NCBI GenBank assembly: GCA_964019695.1
Contig: OZ026525.1
Span: 68,369,753-68,433,752, forward strand
Origin: Loripinus fragilis
Lineage: Eukaryota; Mollusca; Bivalvia; Lucinida; Lucinidae
Direction of reading: 5' to 3'
DNA: 64,000 nucleotides
Shown: piece after piece, positions 29,601 through 44,600 of the stretch
Layout of the letters: each line of letters opens with the position of its first letter
How positions within the stretch are numbered: position 1 is the stretch's first letter
The notes under the pieces: generated by a model
The model's database searches: none
Seen by the model: the letters and a program-made list of their open reading frames with translations, nothing else
What the model was told of the DNA's origin: nothing
Made by a program: the position numbers and the translations under genes

Positions 29601-32600
29601 CCCATCCATAGCGGTAAAACAGGGTGGGGTAAGGGGAAACAAAAGTATATTTAAGGTTGGCCTTATCCAGATTATCCAAGTTTAAAACAGGAAGGTTCCA
29701 GATCATCTGGCTTCTGAGAAGATTCAGGCTGTTTTTCTATGTAATTTGCTTATATCTGGAATCTTAAAATTGGATAAAACTATATAAAACTATCCAGCAA
29801 GATAAGGCTCAAGACTTCATGGGTGAAAGTTAGAAAGTTCAAAATTATTGAACTAAAAACAAATCAGAGAAGCTCAGGGATTTTCCTAGGCCAGATTTGG
29901 GGCAGAATAACGGCCTGTTCCCAATTCAAAAATGAGCAAAAACTTCACAAAATGGTGTATATCATTCCCAAAATTTTAGTTCTTCATTTTGGTGAATCCG
30001 ATCAAAATTACAAAATTAACAGATGCATGAAAAAATGCATAGAAATGTGAATGAAAACAAGTTTTAATTCACATTTTTATGCAATTTTTCATGTATTTTT
30101 ATGGTGGACAATTAAAGCATCTTTACACTCCTTATTTCTTATAATGTTATCTAATCCATTTAAAATGGCGGTCCAGTTCTAGTTTTCCCAAATTCTTGGT
30201 CCAAATGCCTTTTTTCCAAATTCAACAGGCCCCTGGCCCCAACTTCAGAAAGGTAGGAAAATCCCTGAAACTATATAAATAATCTCCCTAAATCAGTATT
30301 TTGAGGCTGACATTCTATGATGAATAATTAATCCAGAAAACTTTCACTCTGCCATGAGACTGGCACTTCTAGAACATTTTACCTCTATCTTTGGTGGTGA
30401 AATCTTGCATCTATGACAGACCCATTCACCAGTGGGCACATCATCCTCTTCAAGTGGAGGGTCGCTGAAAGAGTAAGCCATGAAACTGAGCACATATGTT
30501 CTGTAAACAAATATATTGCATAGGATGATAGGAGTAGTTCTTTAATGTGTACATTCACTTATTTGACAGCATGTTAGTACAGTTAAGAAATGAGCCATGG
30601 CACGAGATTTCCAAAACTTTGATATTTTGACAAGTGTAGACTCGGACAAGCCTTTGCAGCCTCCTTTTAAGCTTAGAAACTCCAAATGGTGTTCAGTCAG
30701 TAGCTTAACAATCATAGAATACTCAAAAGACCAGCAAAGGCTCTGATCAGACTGCGCGTATGCGCAGGCTGATCTGAGGCTTTGCTAGTAACACTTACCA
30801 CATTGTTGGAAATCTCATGCACTGGCTCAAATTGAATTATTCGTCAAAGGTCAATCAATTCTGCCTAAATCAGGTGTTTCATTTAGAGGGTAGCGGGGAT
30901 TTACACATTCTTCACAGGTGTGTTTCCCCTGCTTCTTTTGATAAATTTGTATAGAGTTAATCAACTGCTCTAGTAGCACACAGTCTAGCAACCCGACAAA
31001 TCTAGTCTAATGTCAGGCATCCAGATAAGAGTGTGTAAACGAAAATATTTTTTTTCTTATTTCTCAACCAAAACATATGTTGTGGGTACTCAAAAGAACC
31101 GTCTCAATGAGACGGTTCTTTTTGAGCACCCAAAACATATGTTTAAATTGATTCCATCATGGGTTAGAAAATTATTTGACTTTTACATTAAAAATATTTT
31201 CCTTAACTTGACCTGATACTACTTACTGGCACTGAAGGTGGAATGACACTGGACAACGGTCACAGCACAATAGATCACCGCCTTCTAAACAGCTGTCACA
31301 GTAATCATGATTAATGGCCTTTCCATGACGACGGTACTCTTTAGGACCTCTCTTCTGTTTTCTTAGCGCTTCTTCACTGACTGGTGGAGCAACAAGCCGC
31401 TGTATCTCCTGGATGATTAAAGAACATATATTTTAGCTTGTACATTTGTAAGCTTTTTAACAGTTACCAATTTTAATAAACCTCAAGCTTCCCCTGACCT
31501 CTGCTTATGAAACTGACTGCTTAATTTTCAGACAGTCATCAAAAAATATGAAAAGACTCAAAAAGACTTCAAATTCAACAACAAAATCACTAAAAAATTC
31601 TACTATTACCAGTGATTTTTTTACAAACTTGCTTCTATGACCCTGGGACTCACTGGGCTAAAATTCTTTGCATCCCAAACTCGAAGTTCTGCATCCCTTA
31701 TGGGGCCCACTTTGAATCATAAATTTTGTGCATCCATTAGGGGCGCAATGATACGCCAAAAAGCGTATTACGATATATTGTGATATGGAAAACCCGTATT
31801 GCCATATATATTGTGATACACCTGGTATCTTTATTTCTGTCTATTAATGCCCCTAGTTCAGTATTATAATATATTTCAAGGGTCATGAAATTGACATCTT
31901 TTGCACACTGACATATTTTCAGCTACTCCTTCTGTCCCTCGGCTGCTTTTCAAGGAGAAATGATCTAATTTGTGCCTTCCCATTTAGATATTTCACTACA
32001 ATAATTCGTGATTGTCTGTCCGCCATCTTTTTTGAAAAAGTAAGTAGCTGTTGCCTGTTGCTCTAATTTGCAACACGAACAGATATATACAAGTTTTAAC
32101 AATAAGCGTCGGTATTTGATATGCTGAAATAGCTCGAAGGGATGGATAGAAAATGTGTAAGCTATCCATAAACAATATGTTAAAGTTCGCATTGATGTCT
32201 GTTGTACAGAATAAACATCTTCCAATGCTTGAAGGTAGGTGATATGCTGTTAGACACAGTCAACGCTTGTGTAGTTTGTGTCAGGAATTATACCACTGCG
32301 TTTTTTTTTTCTCTCCTTTTTTTTACCGCTTCCGGTTTTGAAAAAGACCTGACTTTTGGTCAATTTCAAAGCCAGTAATGGATATTTTCTTGCAAATTTT
32401 AGATGAAAACTAGCTTGATGACACATAGGGAAGGCTCTTGTACCGGTACAGTCAAAAGTGTACCGCGATACGATATTTATTTAGAGTGAATCGCGGTTTA
32501 CCGGTATATCGTTGCCTCCCTAGCATCCATACAATTCTGGTCCACTGGCATACTTTCTTACACTATAATTAAGATCAAACTTACTTTTTCATGTAAAATA

Positions 32601-35600
32601 ATAAAGATATAAAAACCAACCTGACTTTCTTATTAATAAAAAATTCAACTCCAGACAATAGATCTACCTTAATCATATTTTTATCTTTTGCTAAGAGTCA
32701 GACTTTTGTCTCGCAGTTTTCATATATTTTTTTAGAGCCGAGTTCATTAGCTCGTGTTCATCTAACTCTGCATGCCTACAAGTGCAGTGCTGAAAGTTAC
32801 TGCATTTGAGCCCTTGGACATACCATATTAATTTTTCTTTTTACCATCTGTGCACAGTACAGTCCATGTACTTCAGAAACTGTACTTCATGAGCCTGCAG
32901 TAATACTTTAACCATTCTATTGGTATTTGAAATACTCTGAATTTGTTTAACCTGTGCCATTTTCAGACTCTCTACTGGCATTTCCGAGGCATCAGATTCA
33001 TTTCCATGCCTCTTGCTAAGAACACCAGTGTGGCCTGTTTAGGGTCTATTTTTGGGACTTTTTTGGAGACATAATCTTCGTATGAAAGCACGCTGTGTTC
33101 ATTATGGAAAGGGTGTTTAAGCTTGCGGGTAAAACTCATTATTCCAATGTTTCATTTCGGGTCGGTAGTATTATCAGTACTGGTTTATCAGCACTGGTTT
33201 TTACAGGCACTGGCTTTTACCGGTAAACTCCCCTATAGAGGTGCATATCTGAAAACACGTGTTTTCCAAGGGAAGTAATGATCGCTATAATACTGTTGGG
33301 GAGTTTTTTCCCACCGGTTTTTACCAATATTATTCAAGACAGGGTACGCAAGTAAAAAAACATTCAAAACCAAAGTTGCAAATACTAAATGAAGACTTTT
33401 CGCCACAATTCTTAATGCGTCCTGCGGGCACTCTCATGGTTTAGAATCATGCGTCCTTTGTCAGTCTAGAGACAAGTGCTTTTGAAATTTGAAGAACTCA
33501 GATTCGAGTTCATAAATTTCGCCTATAATTGTGTTATCAACACTCTAAGATTAATTGTTTATTTAACTGGGTTCAGCATCTGAATTTAGAAATTACTCTG
33601 TCATAAGTTAGCTCCATGCATACAGCAAAACATAATTATGTATCATTGCCTTGTTTTTGTTGAATCTATTTTATCTATCAAAACCCAGACTAGACTGTTC
33701 CAGAAACTAACTTAATTTTAATAATATCCTACTGTATAAAAACAGCAAAGTATGTGACAAACAGCCACATACATAAAAAGAGGTAAGTCTATTGACCCTT
33801 CATGTGCCAATTGAATCTTCCATCTACATGGGATGTTAACTAGTACTAAATATACAGCAAACAACTTTAGCAGACGAGATGTTCAGATGTGTTTTGCTGG
33901 CCCTTCAATGGGTAACAGTGCAGATGCTGATCAAATGTCGCCAGATGTAGCATTACATCTGGGTCTTCACTGTTTAATGAAGTTCACTTGTATCCAAAGC
34001 TAATTAATCACTGGCCTCACGTTTTACATGCATGGAGATACGGCAAGCTTACAGAATTTATCTAGGCCGTTTATATTGAAAGCAAATCTGACAGAGTGTT
34101 GTAGATATATGTAATTTTTACTGCAGTGATTGTTTTAAAGTACAAGGACATCTTGTCCCTAGACTGTTGTGAGAATTATGCGTCTGAGACGCAGGACGCG
34201 CAGGTAAAAAAATCACTGTATTACTAGCCCTTGTGTTAAGCAGTGACCGGGAAAGGCATGCGCCATAGTCCCATTAAAAACGGAAATGTCACATCTTTTT
34301 TTGCAATGGATGCGCCCAGGTCTCTTTCCGATTTTTACGATAATTTTCGGTACAAAATAGGTGAGTACGAAATAGGTGAGTACGAATAAATAAATACAGA
34401 CGCTGTGATTCACGCTTTTCATTTACAATAAAGCGCCCGAGTAACTACACGTTTTAATGGCGTCATCGGTCTGTGCGAACGCTGCAAATAGTAAACATCG
34501 TCTGCGCTGTAACGATCACGGATCAAGAGTTATTTACTTTTGTTTTGACCATGCCACCTAAAAAAAAATTGAAAAGACCGGATAATCAGGGCCTAATCAG
34601 TAACTTATTTAAGTCATCCACTCAAGATAAGCCATTTAACCCAGTTTCATCTCAAACATTGCCTGGCCCCCGAGTCCGATAAACAACCTGTCACGAATGT
34701 CACAGAATCTGACTCCACGCAAATTGTAGACCGAGTGTCGTCGTCGTCTGAACAAGTCACTTGAACTATAATTGTGTGCAAATTCTAGTAATTTTGGGAT
34801 ATGTCACATTAGAGTTTGAAAATGTCACATTGGTTTTCAAAATGTCACATTGATTTTGGATTATGAAGGGCCATTGTCGCATAGAAAAAAAATCTTTCCC
34901 GGTCACTGGTTAAGCAAATTTAAGTTTTCCAAATTCCATTCTAAACAACCTTATGTAATATACAATGTTTATGGGCTCTTGAAGAAGAGGAGTACGACAT
35001 GTACAACAACACATCATCTTAGCTTGAGTCAAAGTAGTGACCATGACTTGACCTTCGGAGTCGGTGGCTTAGTGTTGTGCACAACACTCCATGCTATGGG
35101 TAATTATCACGTAAAGTTATAATGATTTTGGCGGGGGATAAAATACGAGAGCAGAATTTTTTTACATTGTTATTTCAGTGTCCAGGAGTCTTGCTATAGA
35201 TTTTGGACTGGGGCCTGGTGCCAATGAAATTGGGAAAAATACCGATGTTTTATCTGAAATTGGAAAAGATTAAATCATTTAACTTAATGTGATGTCATTT
35301 CAAAAAACACCTCAGAATTTAGCTGATCAAAAATCACACTGTTTCCTCTCTCAGGGATCAAATTTGAGACTTAACCACTTGCTAAAAATTGACGAGTGAC
35401 TATTTTTCTCACTTGCTAAAGAAGAGAGTAAAGATGCTGATCAACTTGCTTTTTCACTGAAAATGTTAGAACTATTTTTATAGTAACATTGCAAATTAGA
35501 AAACTTAACAAATTTAATTACATAGCATTAATTGAAGACAAAACCAATTTTAGCATATTTAGCTTTCTGAACCTATATTCAGGGGGGAACGGACAAAAGC

Positions 35601-38600
35601 CCACTGGGACAAAAGCCCACTAGGACAAAAACCCACTTGACAAAAGTCCAGGTAGCAAGTGCTAAAATTGATCCCCGCTCTCTATTCTGCAATGTTGTGC
35701 CTAGAGCGTGGCATTGCGGGATTCCTGCGATTTTAATGACAATGTCCCTTAATAACGCACACAGCGCGGACCTAAGGGCGCATCTCGAAAATCTGCTTAT
35801 TTTTTCGCTGTTTATTACCACTTCCGTATTTAGTGTAACCTAATAAAGGGAAGTAAATAGGGCAATTTAGACTGGCAAATGGTATTTACCTATTGGATAT
35901 TGATTTCTCAATTCTTAAACAAGCAGTTAACCAGTACTTCGTGCACATACTTTCCCTTAAACTGACAACTATCCTTTTTGAATGAATAAGCGGAAGGGAG
36001 GGGATGACCGCAGAAATTATTTCATAATCAATCTCCACGAAAGTATGGGACTGGACCGGGATCAACTCGCGAACCCTGGATCTTCATTCAGACTCCTTCT
36101 GTTGCCAGACAAGTTACCGACTTGTTAACCGCTTGTTCACGCATGCCTCCGAAAACAGTGTTTTCGTTAAGAGGAGGAAGCCGGCAAAAGTAGCCACCTA
36201 CTTTGCCTTCTGTGCCAGCTACTTTGATAGATTTGGTCCTTAGGTTGTACTATAAAGCAGTGAATTTGGCCGGGTTCCTGACAATGTCTGCCGGCTACTC
36301 CAAAACTTAGAGAAAACCCTGGAAAAGTGTGGTTTGGTTAACTGATCGTCCTGCCATGACCTTAGCTGTTGACTTGGGACGTAAAGCAAAAAATACACCA
36401 ATTGTTTTAATCTTTGAAGTTTTCCTAAAATTGTAACATGTATTTAATACAAGCAACTTTTCTTTAAAATATGCTAAGCAAATATTCGGTCGTTTCACTT
36501 TAAGTAGGGAATAAAATACTCATTAAATTAAAAAGTAGGGGGTGAAATACCCATTGATCCAAATCCTAAGGCATAAATGAAATGTATGTGTGGTTCCTGT
36601 TGCCTACCTACCCTAATTTTTTTAACCCTACCCTAAACATTAAAATGGTCTTTGGAGAAAAAATACCTAAAATGGGCACTTTTTCAGAATTTGTGACTAT
36701 TTTCTTTGCTAGATGTTATAACAAAATTTAACAATTTCCCTACCTACCTACCCTAAATTTTGTTGGTATGCAGTGTTCTGCCGAGGCCGAGATCCCGCGA
36801 GAATATCGCGGAAATTTCAGCAAAGTCGAGGCCGAAACACAGTAATTGCGAATCTTGTCGCAGCCGAATTTTTGTAAATGATAAGTCAATCTAAATTAAG
36901 TGTCTTATTGTTCTGAAATTTGCATATTTTAAATCCATTGTTAAATCACAGAGTGAACTTGGAGTTTAATGTAGCTCACCAAAACAGCATTTAAACCTAA
37001 TAATTATCCTTTAATATAAAAAATCACATTTCTTTTTTTTTTGTTTTTTCAAAAGTATTGAGCATTTGCCAACTACTTTTAGCATGTATAAAAAAAAAGC
37101 GCATTATCTCCTTTCCTATTGCTATATATATTAGCGTTATGCAGCATTTAGCTCCCTTATAAACAATTACTAGCTTAGCGGAAAAGTTTCAGCATCGATG
37201 TGCCGTGGGCAGGTGGGTGGGATATCGCCTTGTAGCGATCATGACCACTTATTACGCTGTGGGCAAACTTAGGCGCCCAGGTACCGCATTCTAAAGGAGT
37301 TCCAGTGTATTTTCAGGAAAAAAGCTAATGTCTCACTGATTTTAAAAATGTCCCCTAATTTTTAGGGCTGTTGAGACTTTTGTCCCCATGTCTTAGCAAC
37401 CTTGGTAGAACACTGGGCATGCAACAGGAACCACACATATATTTCATTTTGGCCTTATCTAGACGACTGATAAAGTGCACATATTTTCCTAACACCACAT
37501 CTATTTTTTTGCAAAAAAACAACAAAACAAAACCATGCAGTTAAGATGCTAGCATAATTGTCTTTTTAAGTATTTTCAAATAATAAAATGGGGGAAATGT
37601 CAGAAACCTTAACACTGCCTCTAATGTACAGTAGGAACTTAACCACATTGCAGATTTAAGTGTGAAAAGACATATTTTCAATAGTAAAATACATTTTGTC
37701 AGTCATACAGACCTGTTTACATTGAAAGTCGCGTATGTGTAGTCAAGGAGGTAGTTTTGTGTAGTTTTGAGTACTGATGTGTAGTCTATCATACGCAAAG
37801 TTTAACAAACTATATTGCCTTAAATAAAAGGCTAAAATAGATAAGAACTTAATTAACTTTTTACATACCCACCAAAAACTTAAAAGCCCATCAAAGTTCT
37901 CATAATAAAAAGATCATATGCAGCCCTGTTTACTTCAGGCTTCGCCCATGTAGTCAGAAAGTCAGTAAACCAGACAGGTATCAGTGGCGGATTTAGAGGG
38001 AACCCCCCTTTGAGACTAAAATATTTAATTTTCATGGAGAATTTTCAGAAAAATCAGGAAACATTGATAATTGATCTTATAAAATTAACAAATCGAAACC
38101 CCATTTGTAAATTGAACCCCCTATCAAGACATCCTGGATCCGCCCCTGTGTATAGTCGGTGGATTATTTGAACAAATATAGAAAGATGTATTGCCAAAGG
38201 CAGTATAAAGGGCTGAAGAATGCATCTTACAGGAGGAGAAAGACCCTGATCTGACTTATTTTTTTGCAAGCATTAAAAAGTCTAGAGGGAGAGAACTTAT
38301 GGTTTATTTGCCCCACTCACAGCAGCTGGTGAAATGTAAAATTGTTTTTCACCACTAAACTAGATCTTTCTGAGTCTTTTCAATCTTAAAAAGGCCGATT
38401 GAATATTTACTAAAACAGTTCATCTATCTATATTTACTGGCTCGCTCAATTTTAAACATTATGCCATCAAAATAAAATCAAAACAAACAAAAAATCTTGC
38501 ATGACAGACAATTGTTTTGGTCTAAACACAAGTAAGGATTGCCTATATAATATTTTGACCTCAAATACAGTCTCATTAACTATGAAAAGATACTCTTGAC

Positions 38601-41600
38601 GTTAAAGAGTAGGTCGCGAAAACCTATGACAATTACAACAATGGCATAAAACCAATGTTATTCAAGAAATGATTAAATGATAAGGCCGTATTATTGTCAT
38701 TCCTTACCAGTTTTGAGGTTGATTGGCACTAACTTGCTCACAAAGCATGACTAATTGGCTTGTTTGTTTACGGTAATTGACCAGCTGATAAACACAGTTA
38801 TGGATCAGTGGAAATTACCTCCCTTAAGCAGAGAAAAAAAGTCTTGAAATGAACCAAAATGGATAAAAATTGATAGAAAATCGGGATTTTGCTCTGTGCG
38901 TAGTTTTGCAATAGTGATCCGTAGAGCGTATTTTGAAGCTAAAAAGCGTAGAAAATACGCAAAAAACGTAGTAGTAAACAGATCTGGTCATAGATACACT
39001 TCATTAATTGATTTAACAGGTATTTGTTTAACAAACGATTAAAAGGGGGGTTGGTAAAGTGTCTATGTCTATATGAGCAGTAACTATTTCCGCGGATGCG
39101 TTAAAATGTCTCAACAGAAACGTGATATTTTCAACAATTGACAATAATAGCCAATTAACAGAACTAAACAAAATTTTAATCAAATTGCATCATTTAATTG
39201 CATTGTTTGATAACCATTTTACAATGGCCATGTAACACATGGATCTCTATTTGTAAAGCGGTCGGTCAATACCTGAATTTGGACGCGACAAAGATTGGGA
39301 AACAATTATTGGTAAATCCATTGGAGTAACATCTAGGTAAATTTAGGATCTATGACAAAACCAACGGCATGTTCACTCAACAGAAGTGGTCGGGTCTGAA
39401 AGCCCCTGCCGAGCCGAGCCGAGCCGAGCTGCCGACTCGCCGAGTCAAATTTTTATTTTCAAAAACATCATCCGAGGAGATAAATCATAAATATTTTTTA
39501 TATAAAATCATCACTTAGACCAAAAACAATAAGTGGAACATAAAGAAAAATTATAATTTTTTATAATTTTGATTTAATTTCCATTATATTCCTCGCAGGG
39601 GGTCTGAAAGCCCCTGCCGAGTGAATCGCGATTTCAGTTGATTTTCGAGATCTTAATTGGGAAATTGAGAAGTCTTCAAGCGATTTTGACCAATAATGTG
39701 AAATAAAAATATAAATGAAGATAATGTATAAAGATATCTTACGTAAAACTGCGTTAATTTCACGTAAAATGATAGTTTCATAACGGCCACTTCGATTTCT
39801 ATTTATTTACGACTTAATTAACAACAATGACCGAAAACGGACAAATGTAAACGGCCCAATACCACCACGTACGGTATGCAGTAAGCAAACTAGATCGGAT
39901 CACCATCGACCTGCCATCGAAACGTCTGGGCAGGGTTCAAGCTGGGCCCTGACTGCTCCCTCATAATTGGAAACTCACACAAAGCTGCACAGTCTGCTGC
40001 TATAGAATAATTAAGCACTTTTTCAGTTTGTTTTCGCAGTTTCAACTTCCTTCTCAATTTCGGAAAAGGCGTGAGTTCCATATTTTTAATACAGTTGTGG
40101 AGATGGTCTCTCATTCTCATAATGTCAAATTCAGCCAGCAACACCCCTTTTCGTTTAGTGTAGCAGTATTCTGTACAAAATGCTGTGGCGAATACTCCAC
40201 AGTCAACGAGATTTTTCTGTTGTTGAACTTTAGTAAAGATGCGTTTAATTTTTGTCTGTCGTGCAACTGCAAGAATTGCATCTCAACACTTGTGCTGAGC
40301 TGTCTGGAAGCTCCTATCATGCTGCCCACAACATTTATATCACTGGAAGATTCGAGGGTCTCCGTAGCTTCTTAATTAGTTCCCGAGTTAATATTTGTGC
40401 TTGTTTGCTTTTCGATTGTTTTTCTTTGGGGTTTAAGTCTATTGGTCCCTGTATTATTGGGACCACTGGGACTTTTTTTATGGGCCGTCTAACACCTTCC
40501 CCAGAAGCCCAGAGTATCTCCGACTCTTACCTCCCAAGAGGTCCCCACTCAAGATGTGACAAAGCTATTGGCTGGAGGGGGTGCCCCCACCCCTACCCCT
40601 ACCCAACAGGAACCCCTGATCTCGGGAATAGATCCCCCACCACACCACCGAGGGAATCCGTAGCAAACGCGGATAACAAATTGTCAACGGGGTTCACGCC
40701 AAAGACCCCAGAGCAGACCTTACATGAAGACGCATGCGACGTCAGTTTATCCCCAATAGGGTCCCCCTTCGCGTCCCCAATGCAACCCGCCCCATTATTA
40801 AATTCTAAGGGGAATCTCGCTACCCCGGCATTCCCTAATGAGGACTCGAACCCAATGGAAGCGTCGCGCTCATTGGAAGCGTCGCGCTCATTGGAAGCGT
40901 CGCGCTTATTGGAAGCGTCTTTCTCGGAGGACTCATTGTTGTCCTCCGAAAAATCCAACCCCTCATCTACATCAAACCCCATCGACTTACGCGCTTTATA
41001 TGATAATAAATTCGCGCTTTTATATAAGGAAGATGAGGAACTAAATGACCCTGCATTTCAGGCCCGAAAACGCGAAGAAAAACAAAAAAGAGCTCAAGAA
41101 ATCGCAGCAGCCCCCCTCAGGGACTACTGCATGCAAGTAAAACGACAATTAGAAGCGGAATGCAATGGCAACATGTCCGGGAACTTAGAAATTGAAATCC
41201 CAGAAAAAAATCCCCCAAGGGAGCAAAAAGTCCCAACCAGGAATGGGAGCATTCACGACTCCCAACCGAAAATTGGCGGAAAATGCAAACGAATCCACAC
41301 AAATAAACGGAAAGATCAGGAGAATCGCCACACCAAACAAGTTATCAAAAACAGGGACCACCGATGATTGGGTATTTTTTTGCTTTTAAAAGAGCAATTC
41401 TCATTAGTGTCAGATTGAAAGATGTTCAGGTACTTAAAATTTTAATCATACCATTTACTTTGTCGGACTTCTTTAATTAGCTGTATATCTGAACATATAT
41501 CATAAATATTAGTCAAGTCTAATTAATGAACTAAAATTATTAATCATAACATTATAATTACTAATTAATTTGTATTAGATTGATTTCACTAATTATTGTG

Positions 41601-44600
41601 TGACTGGTGGTCACCTTTAACGACTTTCAAATCGCTAATCAGCGGTATGGACGTTTCGGCTCAATTAAAATTGTTTTGCATAATTAGCGGCCGCTGAAAT
41701 CCGATTCGGATCGACTTTTATAGCTTGGCTCGGGATTGTCAAAATTTAATGAAAAATCGGAATATACTACATAGCAGGTAATTTTTCTTTCAATTGTTGT
41801 ACATATATCGATAAACTAATAAATTTGCATGGAAAAATATTAAAAAGGATGCATTCGTTGGTGTTTTGGCTGCATAGTAAGCTGAAAAGGGAATTTCCAC
41901 TCGGCAGGGGCTTTCAGACCCCCTGCGAGGAATAAAATGGAAATTAAATCAAAATTATAAAAAATTATAATTTTTCTTTATGTTCCACTTATTGTTTTTA
42001 GTCTAAGTGATGATTTTATATAAGGCACTGTCTCGGGGTCCGGTACCGGACCCCTAGACTACGGGGCTACGGGTCCGGTACCGGACACGCCTATGAGGAC
42101 TGTCTCGGAGTCCGGTAGTTTGTGAAACAACTACTCGGCATGTCTATGGATACGGGGATGCGTGTCCGTACCTGCACGTATATGTAGTAACTGTTATTTT
42201 ACCAACAAAAACTCGTGTTGAAGTTTCACTTTGCTTCGTCCGCCATCTTTGATCATCTGTATTTACTGTCACACTATTCAAACAAGTATAAGCTTATACA
42301 AAAAGTATAAGATTTTTAAGGGACAAGAGTGAATAAAAAACATAACTAGATATAATTTGTCTTATTTAATTCCTTTTATTTTTATTTTTCTTAATATCCT
42401 AATTTTTTCAATAAGGTCATTAATAAAGGTAATTAATACAAAAAGTATAAGATTTTTAACGGACAAGAGTGAATAAAAAACATAACTAGATATAAGTTGT
42501 CTTACTTTATTCCTTTTATTTTTATTTTTCTTATCCTAATTTTTTCAATAAGGTCATGAATAAAGGTAATTAATGCCAGGGGGACCTTACTTTCGCATCA
42601 GTGAATTGGCGCAGGGTTTGATGTCCTTTAATTGGTGTTTGTCTCAATGTTCTTATTAATTTATTGTTGTTATCTGTCTGCTTGATTATTAACCTAAAGG
42701 TACATACCAATTTGCACTTTCATTGAAGTAAGCAAACGGTGATTGCAGGTGCATTGTTTAATTGCTTTCATACCGGCCAATTGGTCACATAACTGTCTGT
42801 CTGTCTGTCTGTCCGCCCGTCCATCCACCACAACCACCAGTGAAACGCATGGGCCGATGGTGGTCCGAAGTTATTCAAAATAAAACAGCTCAAAACGTGG
42901 GCCGATTTTGGCCCGATATAACATGCTAGCACGGGAAGTTATTCACAGCGGTGAGACGGTTCTTTTGAGCACCCAAAAGCTTAAGACCAAATAAGCAAAC
43001 AAAATCAGACCACTGTCGAGCATCAGCCAAACGCATGGGCCGATGGTGGCTCGGTACTAGCATGCTTGCACAGGACGTTATTCACAACAAAACAGCTATA
43101 TATGACTATTGAGCTCTACGAAATGTGGTGCTCAGAAATTTATGATAGGGATCTAACATCAGTTGGGCGTATTCATGATGCGATGATCCAGAGTGGGGGG
43201 GCGGGGGGCAGGGGCTCCGGAGCCCCCTCCCCCTGAAAAATCATAAGAAATATATACTGATCAGGATCCCCTGAAAAATTAAAAAGCTACTAAGCCAGCA
43301 ATGTTGGGCCATCATTAGCACGCCAGCGAAACGCCATTTATGTTCTGCTAGATTATTCCAGTCCAGTCTTTGTAGCAAACAGTGTGGATCCGGATTAAAC
43401 TGCTCTCCTAAGAGCAGTCTGATTCAGGTTCACAATGTTTGTCTGTACGGATAAAATTAGCAATTGACGTAAGTATAATTTGCATTTTCCTTACATAACG
43501 ACCCATATGTCGTCTACTAGTTCGTTATTGAAAGACGTCTTTGAAGCATTCAATATTGACCCAGATCGCATAGGAGCAGTCTGATCCTGGTCCCAAATGT
43601 TTGTCTGTACGGGGATATTGGCCATTGACGTAAGCATAAGTTGCATTTCCCTGACACAACGACCCATAAGCCGTCTTTGTAGCAAACAGTGTGGACCCAT
43701 ATCAAACTGCTATCCTAGGAGTAGCCTGAACCGGATTCGCAATGTTTGTCTTCCGTAAGACGTCTTTGTAGCAAGCAGTTTGGACCCAAATCTGACTGCT
43801 CTCCTAGAAACAGTCTGATCAGGGTCCACGGCGAAATTAGCCGTTGGCGTAAGCATTAACATGTAGCAGATAACTCCAGCAGACGTAAATTTTAGATGCA
43901 TTTCCGCGATTGAGTCGTTCAACCTATGTAGATCAATTTGTAACGTCTCTGTAACAAATAGAGTGGACCGAGATTAGACTGTTATCATAGGAGCAGTCTG
44001 ATCTTGTTCATCACTGTCATTATTTTAGATGCATTTCCGCGATCGAGTCTTCAACCTTAGGATATCCATTTGTAACGTCTCTCTAGCAAACAGTGTGGGT
44101 CCAGATCAGACTGTTATCGTATGAGCAGTCTGATCTTGTTCAACACTGTTTGTATATATGCTAAAAAGTCATTGCCTTTTTGGACCATATCAGTTTTTTT
44201 TAAAAAAAAAGACAAAAAAAGACTCCGAGTCTTCTTATAAAGCTATGTCCGAATGTCAAAAGATACCAGCAAGATCCACTGCCGTTGTCCCAGTAGTGAG
44301 TCTCTTTGAAAGCTATAGTTGAATAATGAATCTACACTACAGACTATGTAAGCTTATTTGACACTGCTCACTCATCTCACTAATCAGCTGCCAACAAATA
44401 GTTTAATTGGTTCCTTTAATTGAAGATGTGAAGATAATTGATTTGTTACAGGTGAGCTAAGTTACTTTACCGTTATTATTTATATACCTTTTGTATAAGC
44501 TTAACTGTTTGAATAGTGTGACGCATGACAGTAAATACAGATTGGTTTCCCTTTGAGGATCAAAGATGGCGGACGAAGCAAAGTGAAACTTCAACAGGAG

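Noticed and set aside
40599..40982. 127-codon minus-strand ORF inside the 39.4-kb element
   Set aside because: It mirrors the longer plus-strand ORF at 40,480-41,367, which has better composition and a convincing charged C-terminal half.
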